Positions 1 to 9,994 of a stretch of 64,000 nt of DNA are shown here, in pieces. Under the pieces are notes generated by a model. The model did no database searches. It was given only the letters and a program-made list of their open reading frames with translations, and had not been told where the DNA came from. Both the position numbers and the translations under genes were made by a program. Positions within the stretch are counted from its first letter, which is position 1, and every line of letters starts with the position of its first letter. The DNA lies in contig JBHGNT010000003.1 of the NCBI GenBank assembly GCA_043228905.1, forward strand, positions 20,708,001 through 20,772,000, read 5' to 3'. Origin of the DNA: Azolla caroliniana (taxonomy: Eukaryota > Polypodiophyta).

Positions 1-1654
1 ATGAAGAACTGGGTTGATCTATCTAAACATAAATATACTGCAAAAACAGAGAGAGAGAGAAGCCTTAGGGCATAAGTTAACACAAATCATAACAAACATT
101 TGTGTATAAATATTTCAAAGGTTTTGATACCATGCTTTCTTTGCCTTGCAAATACATCTGTATGTATGTGAATGAGTGAGTGAGTGATACCTAGTAACAA
201 GAGAGGTCCCGGCAAACAACACCTCACAAAAGTGCCAAAAGCCCGAATTAAGGAGAAACAAAAGCTAATGAATTTGTTGAGCCTCGATTTGTATCAGGCT
301 CACCGAGGAGAGCTTTTAATTAAGTGATAGTAGAAATCGACACTCGATTATAGTGAGAGATGTTATAGTTACGAGTCAAAGAATGCACAATGTGACCACC
401 TGATCCAAGGTTAACTGGATAATGTGACCACGCCACGTAGGCATTTGATGTGCAATACATCGCGTGATTGCTATAATAAGAGTTTGAATTGACACAAACA
501 CTCAAGGCCTAACTAATTGCCACCATATTACACTTTGAGGAAAGTGATCCAAGGGAAGTGAAATCACTTATGTGTTACATGCTATACTCACATTGACTCG
601 AGCAATGCCCAATGATCCATCCTGCAGTGCCTCGTTGGCCATTCAAAACCAAGACCAAGTATGGGAGCATTCCAACAACTAAGCTGCCAAATCACCACCT
701 ACATGTGCAATTACATCATGACTAGATGGTCTCATTGGGCAATTCAAAGATATAGATCTTCACATGTTGAAGGTGGACATTAAGGCAGAAGCACATAGTT
801 GAGTGAACTTGTCCCACATCAAAAGAGTTGTGTGTTGTGCCACCCCATGTTAACAAGTCAAGTAGCCAAGCCACTTTCAGGTCCACTTTGAACCACCATT
901 TGGTCATTAGGACATTGAGCCCACTTGCATACTTGCGCACGGGCTAGCAATGTGGATTTTCTCTTTGTCAAATAACTACTCCAATCAATTGTTTCTAGTG
1001 ATTTTTGGTGGCCTTGGAGTGAGGTGAGTCATTGCTTTTCTCAATATGACCTACTACAATGTGCTAGGCCTTTTCAAAGTGATTGGACACCATCAAGTAG
1101 ACAAATCACGTGTCGTTGGACCCACTAATGCTAGCATTAGTGGTGACAATTTAATGGATCATTAACAACATTTTTTGCTATAAGGATCATTGTGGTGTTA
1201 ACAGTGTAGTTGGCCACATCGCTCCTCTTTTAATAGAAATTGCCTTGATGTGGCCATATTTGTTGAGGTACCAACACTCTAGATTGTTTTGGTAGTTTTA
1301 TTCGCCATGGAAACCCCATATCCGCCTTCTTTTAGAGCTCCATAAACTGATAGCTACCATAAGCTTTACGATTGATAAACTGATTGCAGCATTTCAAGAC
1401 GAGTCTTAACATTGAACTTTGGCAAAGCTTAAGGCTTCTCCTCCATGCCTTTTGCATCCCAATGTATATGCCAACAACATAAAAAGCCTTTCGTCTTACC
1501 TCACGATATAAGCTCGTGCCCGTTCCTCGATGTTTTCTTCATCCCAAGGCACGTTAACAACATGAAGAAAGCCTCTTTCACACTCCTAATACCTTGCAAA
1601 CAACCCCCCACCCCCACAACTCAAAAGAGTTTACTAGTGTGAAAGCGGACAGAG
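1..1654. other. Intergenic DNA, no gene recognised
   Basis: No open frame here shows a recognisable domain or consistent exon structure. The stretch is AT-rich, with only a short GA run near position 48. I see no repeat that links it to the rest of the window. It may hold distal promoter sequence for the gene starting at 2445. Confidence 0.5.
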
Positions 1655-1660
1655 AAAGGA

Positions 1661-1950
1661 TGACGTGGAAAGGCCCGCCATCATCGTCCACACGTGGCTA
1701 AAGAGTTTGGGCTGATCGCAGCCGTCGGATGCCCATCGGACGGCCGACGTCGCTCCGAGGCCTGTGCCCGACCGGCGAAAACACGTGGACTCCACACGAC
1801 TGGTCCATGCCACGTAAGGTATGACGTGGCGCCTCCCTTCCCTCCCTTCCTCCTTGTGGAGAAGCCAAAAAGAGGCCGCCACGTAGGCCGGGCCTGCCAC
1901 GTGTTCGAGGCGAGAGGGGCGACGTGGCGCCACGTCGTCGGCCACGTCGT
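1661..1950 (+). promoter_or_regulatory. Cluster of ACGT-core (G-box/ABRE-like) motifs upstream of the DGAT3-like gene
   Basis: Eleven ACGT cores lie within about 290 bp, near 1663, 1692, 1747, 1782, 1812, 1824, 1880, 1899, 1922, 1932 and 1944. Most are embedded in ACGTGG, ACGTGGC or the reverse GCCACGT(G), the form bound by plant bZIP factors of the ABF/ABI5 and G-box classes. Positions 1921-1936 form a perfect 16-bp palindrome made of two opposed ACGTGGC sites. The cluster sits 500-780 bp before the ATG at 2445 and is locally GC-rich. The motif count is read directly from the sequence. Control by ABA, desiccation or light is inference from the family. Confidence 0.65.
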
Positions 1951-2444
1951 TCCGACCATAAGCCCTCCTCCTCCTCCAGCTCCTCCTCCTTGTGTAAGCT
2001 TCTGCAGGGAAGAAAAGCAGAATCGCCATAGCTCCTGCTGCTTGCCTGCCGTTTTGCTTTTCCTTCTCAAGAAAAGCAGCCTCCATCTCTTGCTTCTACA
2101 CTCGACCTCGCGCTGCAGAGATAAGTGAAATCTTGCCATATATCTAGAAGAGCTTTGGGTAAGCAGAAATCTCCATATCTGTTTTCTTTTTCTTTTTCTC
2201 TGAAAGAGCTTCTGGTATAGAGGAATCACGAACTCTTCAAGACGCTTCCTGGTTGAGGAGACTGTCTCTGATCCTTCCATCGTAACTCCTTATTTTTCTT
2301 CGCCGCAGAGAATTCCTGGTTTCTAGCTCTGCAAGTTTATTTATTTTTCTCAATTCTTCATTCTCTCGCAGTAAAACCAATCGTACTAATTACAATAAGA
2401 TTTTCCATATCTCGCCATATCCGTACTCAGAGCCATACCCCTTT

Positions 2445-4073
2445 ATGGCATCGCTGCAGTTTCCTGCTACTTCTTGTCTCTCTGGCCGTTCTTCTTCTTT
2501 CTCTGATCAGAGCCATATCCTTTTCTACTCCAAATCTTCATCGTCTTCTTTCTTTCCTTACCAATCCAGCGTTCCTCGGTTTCTTAAATCATCATCATCT
2601 GCTTCTTTGCGCCATGGACAACCTCACTTATCCTCGTTTTCTCCAGTCAGAGCTTCTTCTTGTCTGATCTCTGATCCATGTCCTATCAACAATGATCAAG
2701 AAAGTATTCTGCAGGAACTTGCAGAGTTGAAGAACCAGATGAAACAGAAAAAGAAGGAGCTCAAGGCATTAGCGAAGAAGGAAGAGAAGAATAAGAAATC
2801 AGAGAAGAAACTACTGAACAAGAAAGCGAAAGCTAGAGATTGTGAATCATCCTCTTCATCATTGAGCGATGCAGAGTGTTGTGATCAGTCGGTGGATATG
2901 AAGGAGCTAAAGAAAGGATTAGGTTTTGCGGAATCCATGGCAGAAACAGAAGTTCTTTCAGTAGAGGATCCAGAAGGAAGAGATGTTGTAGAAAGGATGG
3001 AAGAGAAAGCTTGCAAAGCAGAGGTAAAAATGATGAAAGAGAAAAGTAAATCAGAGAATAAGAAACTGATGAAAGAGAAGGCTAAGTCAGACAAGAAGAA
3101 ACTAGCGATGCAGAAAATGGAATGTACAAACGATTGTGAATCTTCATCATCAAGCTCATCTTCAGAGTCTAGCGATGATGAAGAGGATTGCCGTGATCAA
3201 ATTCTGGATATGAAGGACTTAAAGTTAGGATTGGTGTTCGCAGAAACCATGACAGAAGCAGAAGAAGTTATTGTTTCTGTAGAATCAATGGAAACTACAA
3301 TTAAAGCTGGGGCAGAACCCTTGCCTTTCTCTATTGAATCTATGGAAATAAGAAAAGCTTTATCTTCCTGTATAACCGAACCCATGGAACCAACAAAAGC
3401 TTCTACCGAATTCATTGAAACAGCTAAAAGTTCCCCTTTCTCCCAAGAAACCATAGGAACGGCAAAACATTCGCTTTCTTGCACAGAATCCATGGAAATG
3501 AAAAATGAGTTCTCTTCCTCCGTCAAATCCATTGATAAAACATTCTCTTCCTGTGTGAATGAATCCATCGGAGCTTCAAAAGCTTCTCTTTCCTGTACTA
3601 CTGCCCAAGAATTCATGGAACATCCAAAAGCTTTCCTTTCCTCTGTGATAGCTGATGAATCCGTGAAGAATTCTTTCCCTTCGTGTAAATCCGTGGGATC
3701 TTCAAAAGCTTCCATCTCCTGTATTGCTGCTGAAGAATCCATGGAATCAGCTAGGTTAACAGGGAAAATCCAAGTTTGTGTTGGAGGTAAGTGTAAGAAA
3801 GCAGGTTCAGAGAAGCTGATGGCTTCTTTGAGAAGCCGTATCCCTGGTGATAGTGGAGTAGAAGCAGTCCCTTGCAAGTGCATGGGGAAATGCGCCATGG
3901 CCATCAACGTCAAGGTTCAGAAATTAGATGAAGAAACGAGGAATCTTACTCAACGCCATAGCTACGTGGGAGTAGATGATGCAGACCTTATTCTCCGTCA
4001 TCATTTCGGTGGTGTTAATGAAATTCCTCCTCCTCGTTTACTTTCTCTGTCATCACCATCACCATCACCATAA
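2445..4073 (+). CDS. DGAT3-like protein with C-terminal thioredoxin-like [2Fe-2S] domain and plastid-type leader
   Basis: This is a single uninterrupted frame of 542 residues starting at the first ATG. The first ~70 residues are rich in Ser, Phe and Arg with few acids, like a plastid transit peptide. Residues ~85-270 are Lys/Glu-rich predicted coiled coil holding two copies of a block that starts with a Cys-Glu-poly-Ser run and continues into 'DMKxLKxGLxFAExM'. Residues ~275-436 hold about twelve degenerate copies of a short Ser/Met/Glu/Lys/Cys unit. Residues ~440-500 hold a thioredoxin-like ferredoxin fold with CVGGKC followed by CKCMGKC, the cluster-binding pattern seen at the C-terminus of plant DGAT3 (soluble diacylglycerol acyltransferase). 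DGAT3 is usually shorter (about 350-400 residues). Triacylglycerol synthesis is therefore inferred. A plain [2Fe-2S] protein of other function is the alternative. Confidence 0.72.
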   Translation: MASLQFPATSCLSGRSSSFSDQSHILFYSKSSSSSFFPYQSSVPRFLKSSSSASLRHGQPHLSSFSPVRASSCLISDPCPINNDQESILQELAELKNQMKQKKKELKALAKKEEKNKKSEKKLLNKKAKARDCESSSSSLSDAECCDQSVDMKELKKGLGFAESMAETEVLSVEDPEGRDVVERMEEKACKAEVKMMKEKSKSENKKLMKEKAKSDKKKLAMQKMECTNDCESSSSSSSSESSDDEEDCRDQILDMKDLKLGLVFAETMTEAEEVIVSVESMETTIKAGAEPLPFSIESMEIRKALSSCITEPMEPTKASTEFIETAKSSPFSQETIGTAKHSLSCTESMEMKNEFSSSVKSIDKTFSSCVNESIGASKASLSCTTAQEFMEHPKAFLSSVIADESVKNSFPSCKSVGSSKASISCIAAEESMESARLTGKIQVCVGGKCKKAGSEKLMASLRSRIPGDSGVEAVPCKCMGKCAMAINVKVQKLDEETRNLTQRHSYVGVDDADLILRHHFGGVNEIPPPRLLSLSSPSPSP

Positions 4074-5466
4074 TCCCTGGTTCAGATGACTTGAATTCAA
4101 ACTTGCCGATCAGCTTCGTCACAGAAAAAAGAAACACAGGAGATTAATTTGGTCTTGCTTTCTTCTTCAACCTTCAACAATCCTTTTTTTGCTCTTTAAT
4201 CGTATTCCATCCTTTTTCTTTCTTTCATCCTTTCTGTAGGTTTGCCATGTCCTGTCTCCTTCTCTTTCTTTGTGATATACACTCTTGGCTACCAACATAA
4301 TTTCTGGTCTTCTACTTTATCTTTCTTTCAGATTTGCCATATCCACCATATGTTTTTCATAGTAGAACAGCGTCATAGCTCTTCCTATATAAACTCCCAA
4401 GTATATAATGTATAAGCTCACCGTTCCAATGTAATGCTACTACCTACATCTTTTCTGATCTTGCTTCGCATATAGTTTTCTCTAACGAGTGATTGTGGTA
4501 AGATCATCCTTCTTTAGCTCTCTCTTCTGCCAGTGAATCCTAACTGCAGAAAAATGTTGTGCAGTGATTAATTATTAGACAAATAACATTAGTTTTAAGG
4601 ATGTCTTCTATATAGCTGCAATCTATGCTGCACCTCAAGACAGGACGACTGCATTGTTAACTCTTCTACCAACCATTTACTTGATCATTGCCATTGCTCA
4701 CAATCGAAGATTGCTTCTTTGTTCACAATCGAGGATACACATTGGTGCTTCTTTGTTCGCAATCAATTGTATGATCAAAGAATGATTAGGGTCTCCATGA
4801 GCCAAGTTTGATGGTCTACCAGCAATCACATTGCATTTTGGAACTCTATTAATGAATGTCTCAATTGAGAACATAGATGTAACAAGTTTGTGCCAGTATT
4901 GGGTGGGGTGGGTCGTAGATGTCAGGTAAGCATAGAATGTAATCAAAGGCAAAAAAGCAGTGGAGTTACCTCTCATGCTTAAGGACTCTTGGAGGGTGGA
5001 GATGTCCGGAAAGCATGTTTGAATGTGATCAAAGGCAAAGCACTGCATGGAAGGCATGGTTATATGTGATCAAATGCAAAGCACTGCATTTACCGCCAAT
5101 GCTTCTTATGCGTAAGGACTTGGCAACTTCTTTAGGGTAAAATATGCCTAGTCCACTAGTCTCATTTCTTATACCCCCTACCTCTTGTCTCATGTCAATA
5201 TTAGTGTGAACTAAGCCAAATGGAAGCAATGATTGAGAGGGGCAGACAATGGGATAGGCTCAAATGTGTATTAGTGTGTGTTGCTTCACTATTCAATCCA
5301 AGAATATGGTCTTATTAGTAGGTACAATGTATGTACATAGTATAATATGTGAATAGAGCATCGTGGTATATATGGCGTGTGAAGTGTGAGCCTCCACATT
5401 TCCTTTTTGTCATTATGCATTGGCATTGTGAAAAGGACTCAGATCAAGTGTGTTGCATCCCATCTT
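4074..5466. other. Intergenic DNA downstream of the DGAT3-like gene
   Basis: The first few hundred bases are pyrimidine-rich and probably contain the 3' UTR of the gene ending at 4073. A phrase meaning 'gatcaaa(g/t)gcaaagcactgcat' recurs near 5029-5045 and 5069-5087, so part of the stretch is locally duplicated. No gene is recognised. Confidence 0.4.
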
Positions 5467-6480
5467 TCATACCATTTTTTTCATATCTTGTCTTTTGGAT
5501 ATCTTTGCTTGCTTTCCATGTGCTTCTACGAAGTTGATCCAAGGGGCTTTTCCAAACCTTAAGCATGTGCTCAACAACCCTTCCCATGGCATTGATCTCA
5601 ATGGGAAGTGATCCTCTCTCAAGAAGTTGGTAAAAGGGTATATAGCATTTGTTTCTAACTTTGGATAAATTTTATGGGAAGTGTGATCCTCTCTCAAGAA
5701 ATTGGTAAAAGGGTATATAGCATTTGTTTCTAACTTTGGATAAATTTGATCAGGAAACACATTTAAACATTTTCAAACCCTTTCTAAGTGGATTTAGGGA
5801 TGCAATATCCCCAATTGTTCCACTCTACAAAGAAGCATTGGTATCATCAAAGTGTTGAAAAGTTATTCCTTGAGAACTTAGTACTTCAATTCTAGACCAT
5901 TGCATATGTTCTCAAATGTATATTGCGCCCTCAATCCCGGTTCTAAGCATCTATGATTAGAGGGAACCTTAAGCCTAAGGTTTTTAATGCTTTCTATGGT
6001 TTTATGTGTCTCATTATTGTGTAGGATGTACTTTATCCCTACTTTGAGACCTAACAAGCATAACTTTTATTTTAGAGGCGTTCACAGTTATTGTGTAAAT
6101 AAAAGTTTTCTTATATACCCGTAAGCTTTTGTGTATCTTCTAAAGTATTTGCAGAAAGTACCATATTATCTTCATATAACAAAGGAATTATAACAACATT
6201 CCCAATGTTAACTTCTTCGATGCCTTATTGCTTTACGAGCTTGTCAACCATTTCTTCTAATGCATCAATGCATAGACCAAAGACAATGGGCATCCTTGCT
6301 TAACACAAATGGTGCAAGTGAAAAAAAGCTTACATTCCCTCTCCCATATACAATTGGCATATTGCCTCTCATAGATTTAATCATGCATGCATATGTTCAC
6401 TTGGTATTTTGCGTTCTTCCATCAATCTCCAAGGATTCTGACAAGGTTCTTGAAGTTTGTGAAGCAACAAAATAGAGATT
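5467..6480 (-). pseudogene. Decayed LINE reverse-transcriptase fragment
   Basis: Read on the minus strand, 6262-6330 gives the RT hallmark VKQGCPLS, and about 100 bases further on a degenerate catalytic box, LLYEDN where LLYADD is usual. Further downstream (5467-5640) a frame-shifted segment resembles the region after the RT domain in non-LTR elements. Several stops and frameshifts break it, so nothing intact is encoded. The assignment rests on order and spacing of these motifs. No poly(A) tail or target duplication was found. Confidence 0.6.
5600..5755. repeat. Tandem duplication of ~75 bp inside the LINE relic
   Basis: The phrase beginning 'gatcctctctcaagaa' and running to 'ctttggataaattt' occurs twice head to tail, with only a few differences. 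Translated on the minus strand, it duplicates the same peptide block. The duplication happened after the LINE fragment had lost function. Confidence 0.8.
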
Positions 6481-7930
6481 TACCTTTAAGACGGCTTTCT
6501 TCCATTAACACTTGAAGTATAACACAATGATTGGTAACATAAATGTGGAGCAATAATTGAAGCCCGAGAGCTTTTTGATGATTTATTGCTTGTTGGAGAT
6601 GTGGTACAATGGCTTGTTGTGTTATTGGGCTATATTGAGCATGATAAGAATGAGGATGATATACAACTCTATCCTCGAATGCTTGTGCAAGGTTTCTTAC
6701 CTAATATGATGATATTTTCTATTGAAAGCATGTGACAACATGGGAGAATTGGTAGTACATACTGAAATGAAATTAGATTTTGAGATGGATCTCAGTTAAA
6801 CGAAGGATCCATGGCTAGCCATTGTCTTACGCAAGACGGGCTTGGGAAGGATAGTCGTTTCTTTTCCATCTATTTTGTAGGTTGTAGTTGATATGCCTTT
6901 TTTAAAACTAATGGAAGGATATTTTGTTATAAAAAAAAACATGATGGTTGGTGATGACATGGTATTTACGAAAACTTGAGCATTTTTAAGCCCTCTTGCA
7001 ATTCTTTTTTGCCGATGGACTTAACTTACCACTTCCTCGCCTTCAGGCAGGTTTTTGAGCCAGACAGTATTTGCAAGTAGTGCCATCCCACTTCCATTAT
7101 ACATCCAAATATTTACGTCTCCCCTTTTATGCAAAGGTTTGATATGATGAATACTCCAATAATGGGGCATGCCATGTTACAATGCACAATTATACATATC
7201 ACTTATCCAAACATGTGTGTCTTGTCCATTTGAGAATTTTGATCTTGATGACATGAAGACCTCTTGACCAATTTCGTAAGCCCAATCCATACATCCTCAA
7301 CAATAAAGACAACATTTAACTCATGATATAAGTTCTTACACTGGACATAAACTTGTACGAGTTAGGTTACCATTGTACTCATGGTATTTCCCCTTCAAAT
7401 TTCTCTAAAATTTTCCATATTGTTTGCTTTCTCTTCGGTGTGGAGAAATTGTGGTTTAACTTCCCATATTCTTCTTTTCTTTGAATAAGTATTTTGTATG
7501 CAGGCACATAACTTTGATGGTTTCCCTTTATCTTTGATCGCATCTAAAGTTATTAGGTAAATTCAAACATCACGGCATTCCTCATCAAACCATTTTTTCC
7601 TTGAGCTACAATTATTGGTACCATTTTAATGTTAGCGTTACATCATTTTGAAACTTTGACTTTTGCAATATATCCTCAAGCATCTTGGCATACATATGTG
7701 CTCCTTTATGCACAATTATAGTTGTATTGCACTCTGATTTAACTTCATGTACTCAAATCCTTTCAAACATTTATAATCAATATGTAAAGTCTTGTGATTA
7801 GATTCTTGAGTCCATTGTCCAAGAGTATTTATGAATGTGGTCCACAATGCCTTCTAAGAACAACATTTAGTCAATAAGTCTATTTCCACTGTTTTCTACA
7901 CTTACAATAATTGGTATCAACGCGTAAAGG

Positions 7931-7933
<3 letters not shown>
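6481..7933. other. AT-rich intergenic DNA, nothing recognised
   Basis: All frames are broken by frequent stops and show no family motif. Parts may be further decayed retroelement, but I cannot support a specific call. Confidence 0.4.

Positions 7934-8003
<70 letters not shown>
7934..8003. repeat. (GA)n microsatellite
   Basis: About 35 uninterrupted GA dinucleotides, a simple-sequence repeat likely to vary in length between individuals. Confidence 0.95.
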
Positions 8004-8005
<2 letters not shown>

Positions 8006-8179
8006 TATACATTGTAAGGTAAGGTATTCATCTGGATTTGGAGGATTATGATTGAAATTTTGCCTTTGGGAGATGCCTTAAGCCAAAGACTAATTTATAA
8101 TGGTAAGTGTTTCTTTTGCTCAATCAAATGGGAGACTAATAGGCATCAATTTGTTTCTTGTCGAGTTCTTGCATACATA

Positions 8180-8820
8180 GAGATGAGCGGAGTGATGCCC
8201 CACTTCTATGTTATTATGGAGTACTAATTGTATTTGGGGGCTATACGAGAAATTACTTTACTTTTGATTCACAAGCTGGCGTGAAGAAATATGTTATAGA
8301 GTTAAAAGAAATATGGTAAGATCTCTAGTCAATGAGGTTTTTACTTTTGAAAAGAAATATGGTAAGATTTGCATTCAATTAGGTTTTTGCATATATAGAG
8401 AGAAGAGTGTAGTGATGCCCCATTTCTATGTTAGTTTGGAGTACTTACAATATTTGGGGGTTATACGAGAAATGACTTTACTTTTGATTCACAAGTTGGG
8501 GTGAAGAACCATGTAATAGGGTTAAAAAGGATTTCTTGAGGCAATTCTCATTATTGGAAAAGATGAGGAATCTATCACATGAAGAGTGACAATGATGTAA
8601 GGTGATGAGTCATCATGCTCATCTTCTAACTTGGTTTGTAGATTGGAAGTGAATTCTTCGTATTTGGAACCCAAATTCTAACTTGGTTTGTAGATTGGAA
8701 GTGAATTCTTCGTATTTGGAATCTATCACATGAAGAGTGACAATGATGTAAGGTGATGAGTCATCATGCTCATCTTCTAACTTGGTTTGTAGATTGGAAG
8801 TGAATTCTTTCATAACAAAT
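8180..8820. repeat. Complex local duplications
   Basis: A segment of about 130 bp at roughly 8180-8310 is repeated at 8398-8530 with about 15% divergence; both contain 'tatacgagaaat' and 'cttttgattcacaag'. A second unit containing 'cttctaacttggtttgtag' occurs three times, near 8623, 8677 and 8775. A longer block holding 'gatgagtcatcatgctcatc' flanks two of these. The pattern suggests repeated slippage or unequal exchange. No coding function is seen. Confidence 0.75.
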
Positions 8821-9994
8821 GATTTATGCAATGGATAGCTTTGCTAAATAATCATTGTTTGTGCCTTCAAATGGGCTTATATGCACGAGGGGACATCGAT
8901 GAAAATGGCCAAGATTCTTTTCTTCCATTTGCCTACATATTGCTGTGCAAAGTTATGGATTCGTTGTTATTGGTGTTAGGAAAGGAGATTGAACTTTTGG
9001 GCGTCACTCTCCAATGAAAGGCTGTTTTCAAGCATAAAGAGAAAGGCCATTTCTTATGAGAGTCCACTTTACTTGGCTGCATTTACGGATAAGCCATAAA
9101 CCACCTTTCATTCCAAGGTTGGGAGTTAGGATACAAATCACAAAACAAAAGACATTGAATGCAAGATCAATAGTCCTAGTTGGGATGCTAACTGCAAAAC
9201 AAAAGATACTATTGCTTTAAGAGATGAATGTCACAACGTCACAACTTGAGTTACTTTCTATTGACATGATCACAAGGAAATGCCTAGAATGATATCATGG
9301 GAAATATCCAACCACATTTTCCCACTCCCATGGCATTTAACACAGAAAATGCAATCACCCTCTACACTTGTAGTCAAGGATTTTCTGACAAACAATGTAG
9401 CTCTGAGAGGAGATTCCGGATAACAATGCCGAAATTCCAATCTCCCTGAACCTTCCCCAAGCCCAACCTTAGGCCCCACCTCGTAAGCTATGAATTTCTG
9501 AGATTGATTACTAGGAATGAACATTAAAGAGAAAAACATCTCAGCATTTGCTTTCATGACATATGCACGGTAATGTTATTAAGATTTTTGTTTTGAATTA
9601 TGCACGCTTCAGAATACAAATCCATGCATACATCTATCTTCTTTCATAGTGAATTGCCCTAAGATTGTATGTGTAAATGAGTAACATATAGTTTAAATGA
9701 TTATATGTGCATTGCAGGTGTCCCGTCCTCACACTAGTATGTATGCTTATACACAAACTTCATTCTTCGAGTAGAAAATGAGACGGTGCTTATTCTCAAT
9801 AAGAATACATGATACAAAATCCAAACAATAATGCTCTTCTTCTGGCTAGAATTTCTTTTGTAAGAAAGGGTCCATTTTGAAAGGCAACCTTCACACACTT
9901 GTGAATTGTCCATGTAAAGACTCCAATGTGGAGGGTGTGTCAATTCTTTCTATGGACATAAATCTCTTAGAGACTTGTGCATACAACGATGATT
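8821..9994. other. Intergenic DNA, 3' flank of FAD6
   Basis: No domain-bearing frame was found. The part next to 9995 probably includes the 3' UTR of the FAD6 gene, which is read leftwards. Confidence 0.4.

Noticed and set aside
1634-2280. Overlapping minus-strand frames of 150-199 residues and a plus-strand frame upstream of the DGAT3-like gene
   Set aside because: They mirror one GC-rich stretch full of ACGT motifs, have biased low-complexity composition, and show no domain. They are better explained as promoter and 5' UTR.
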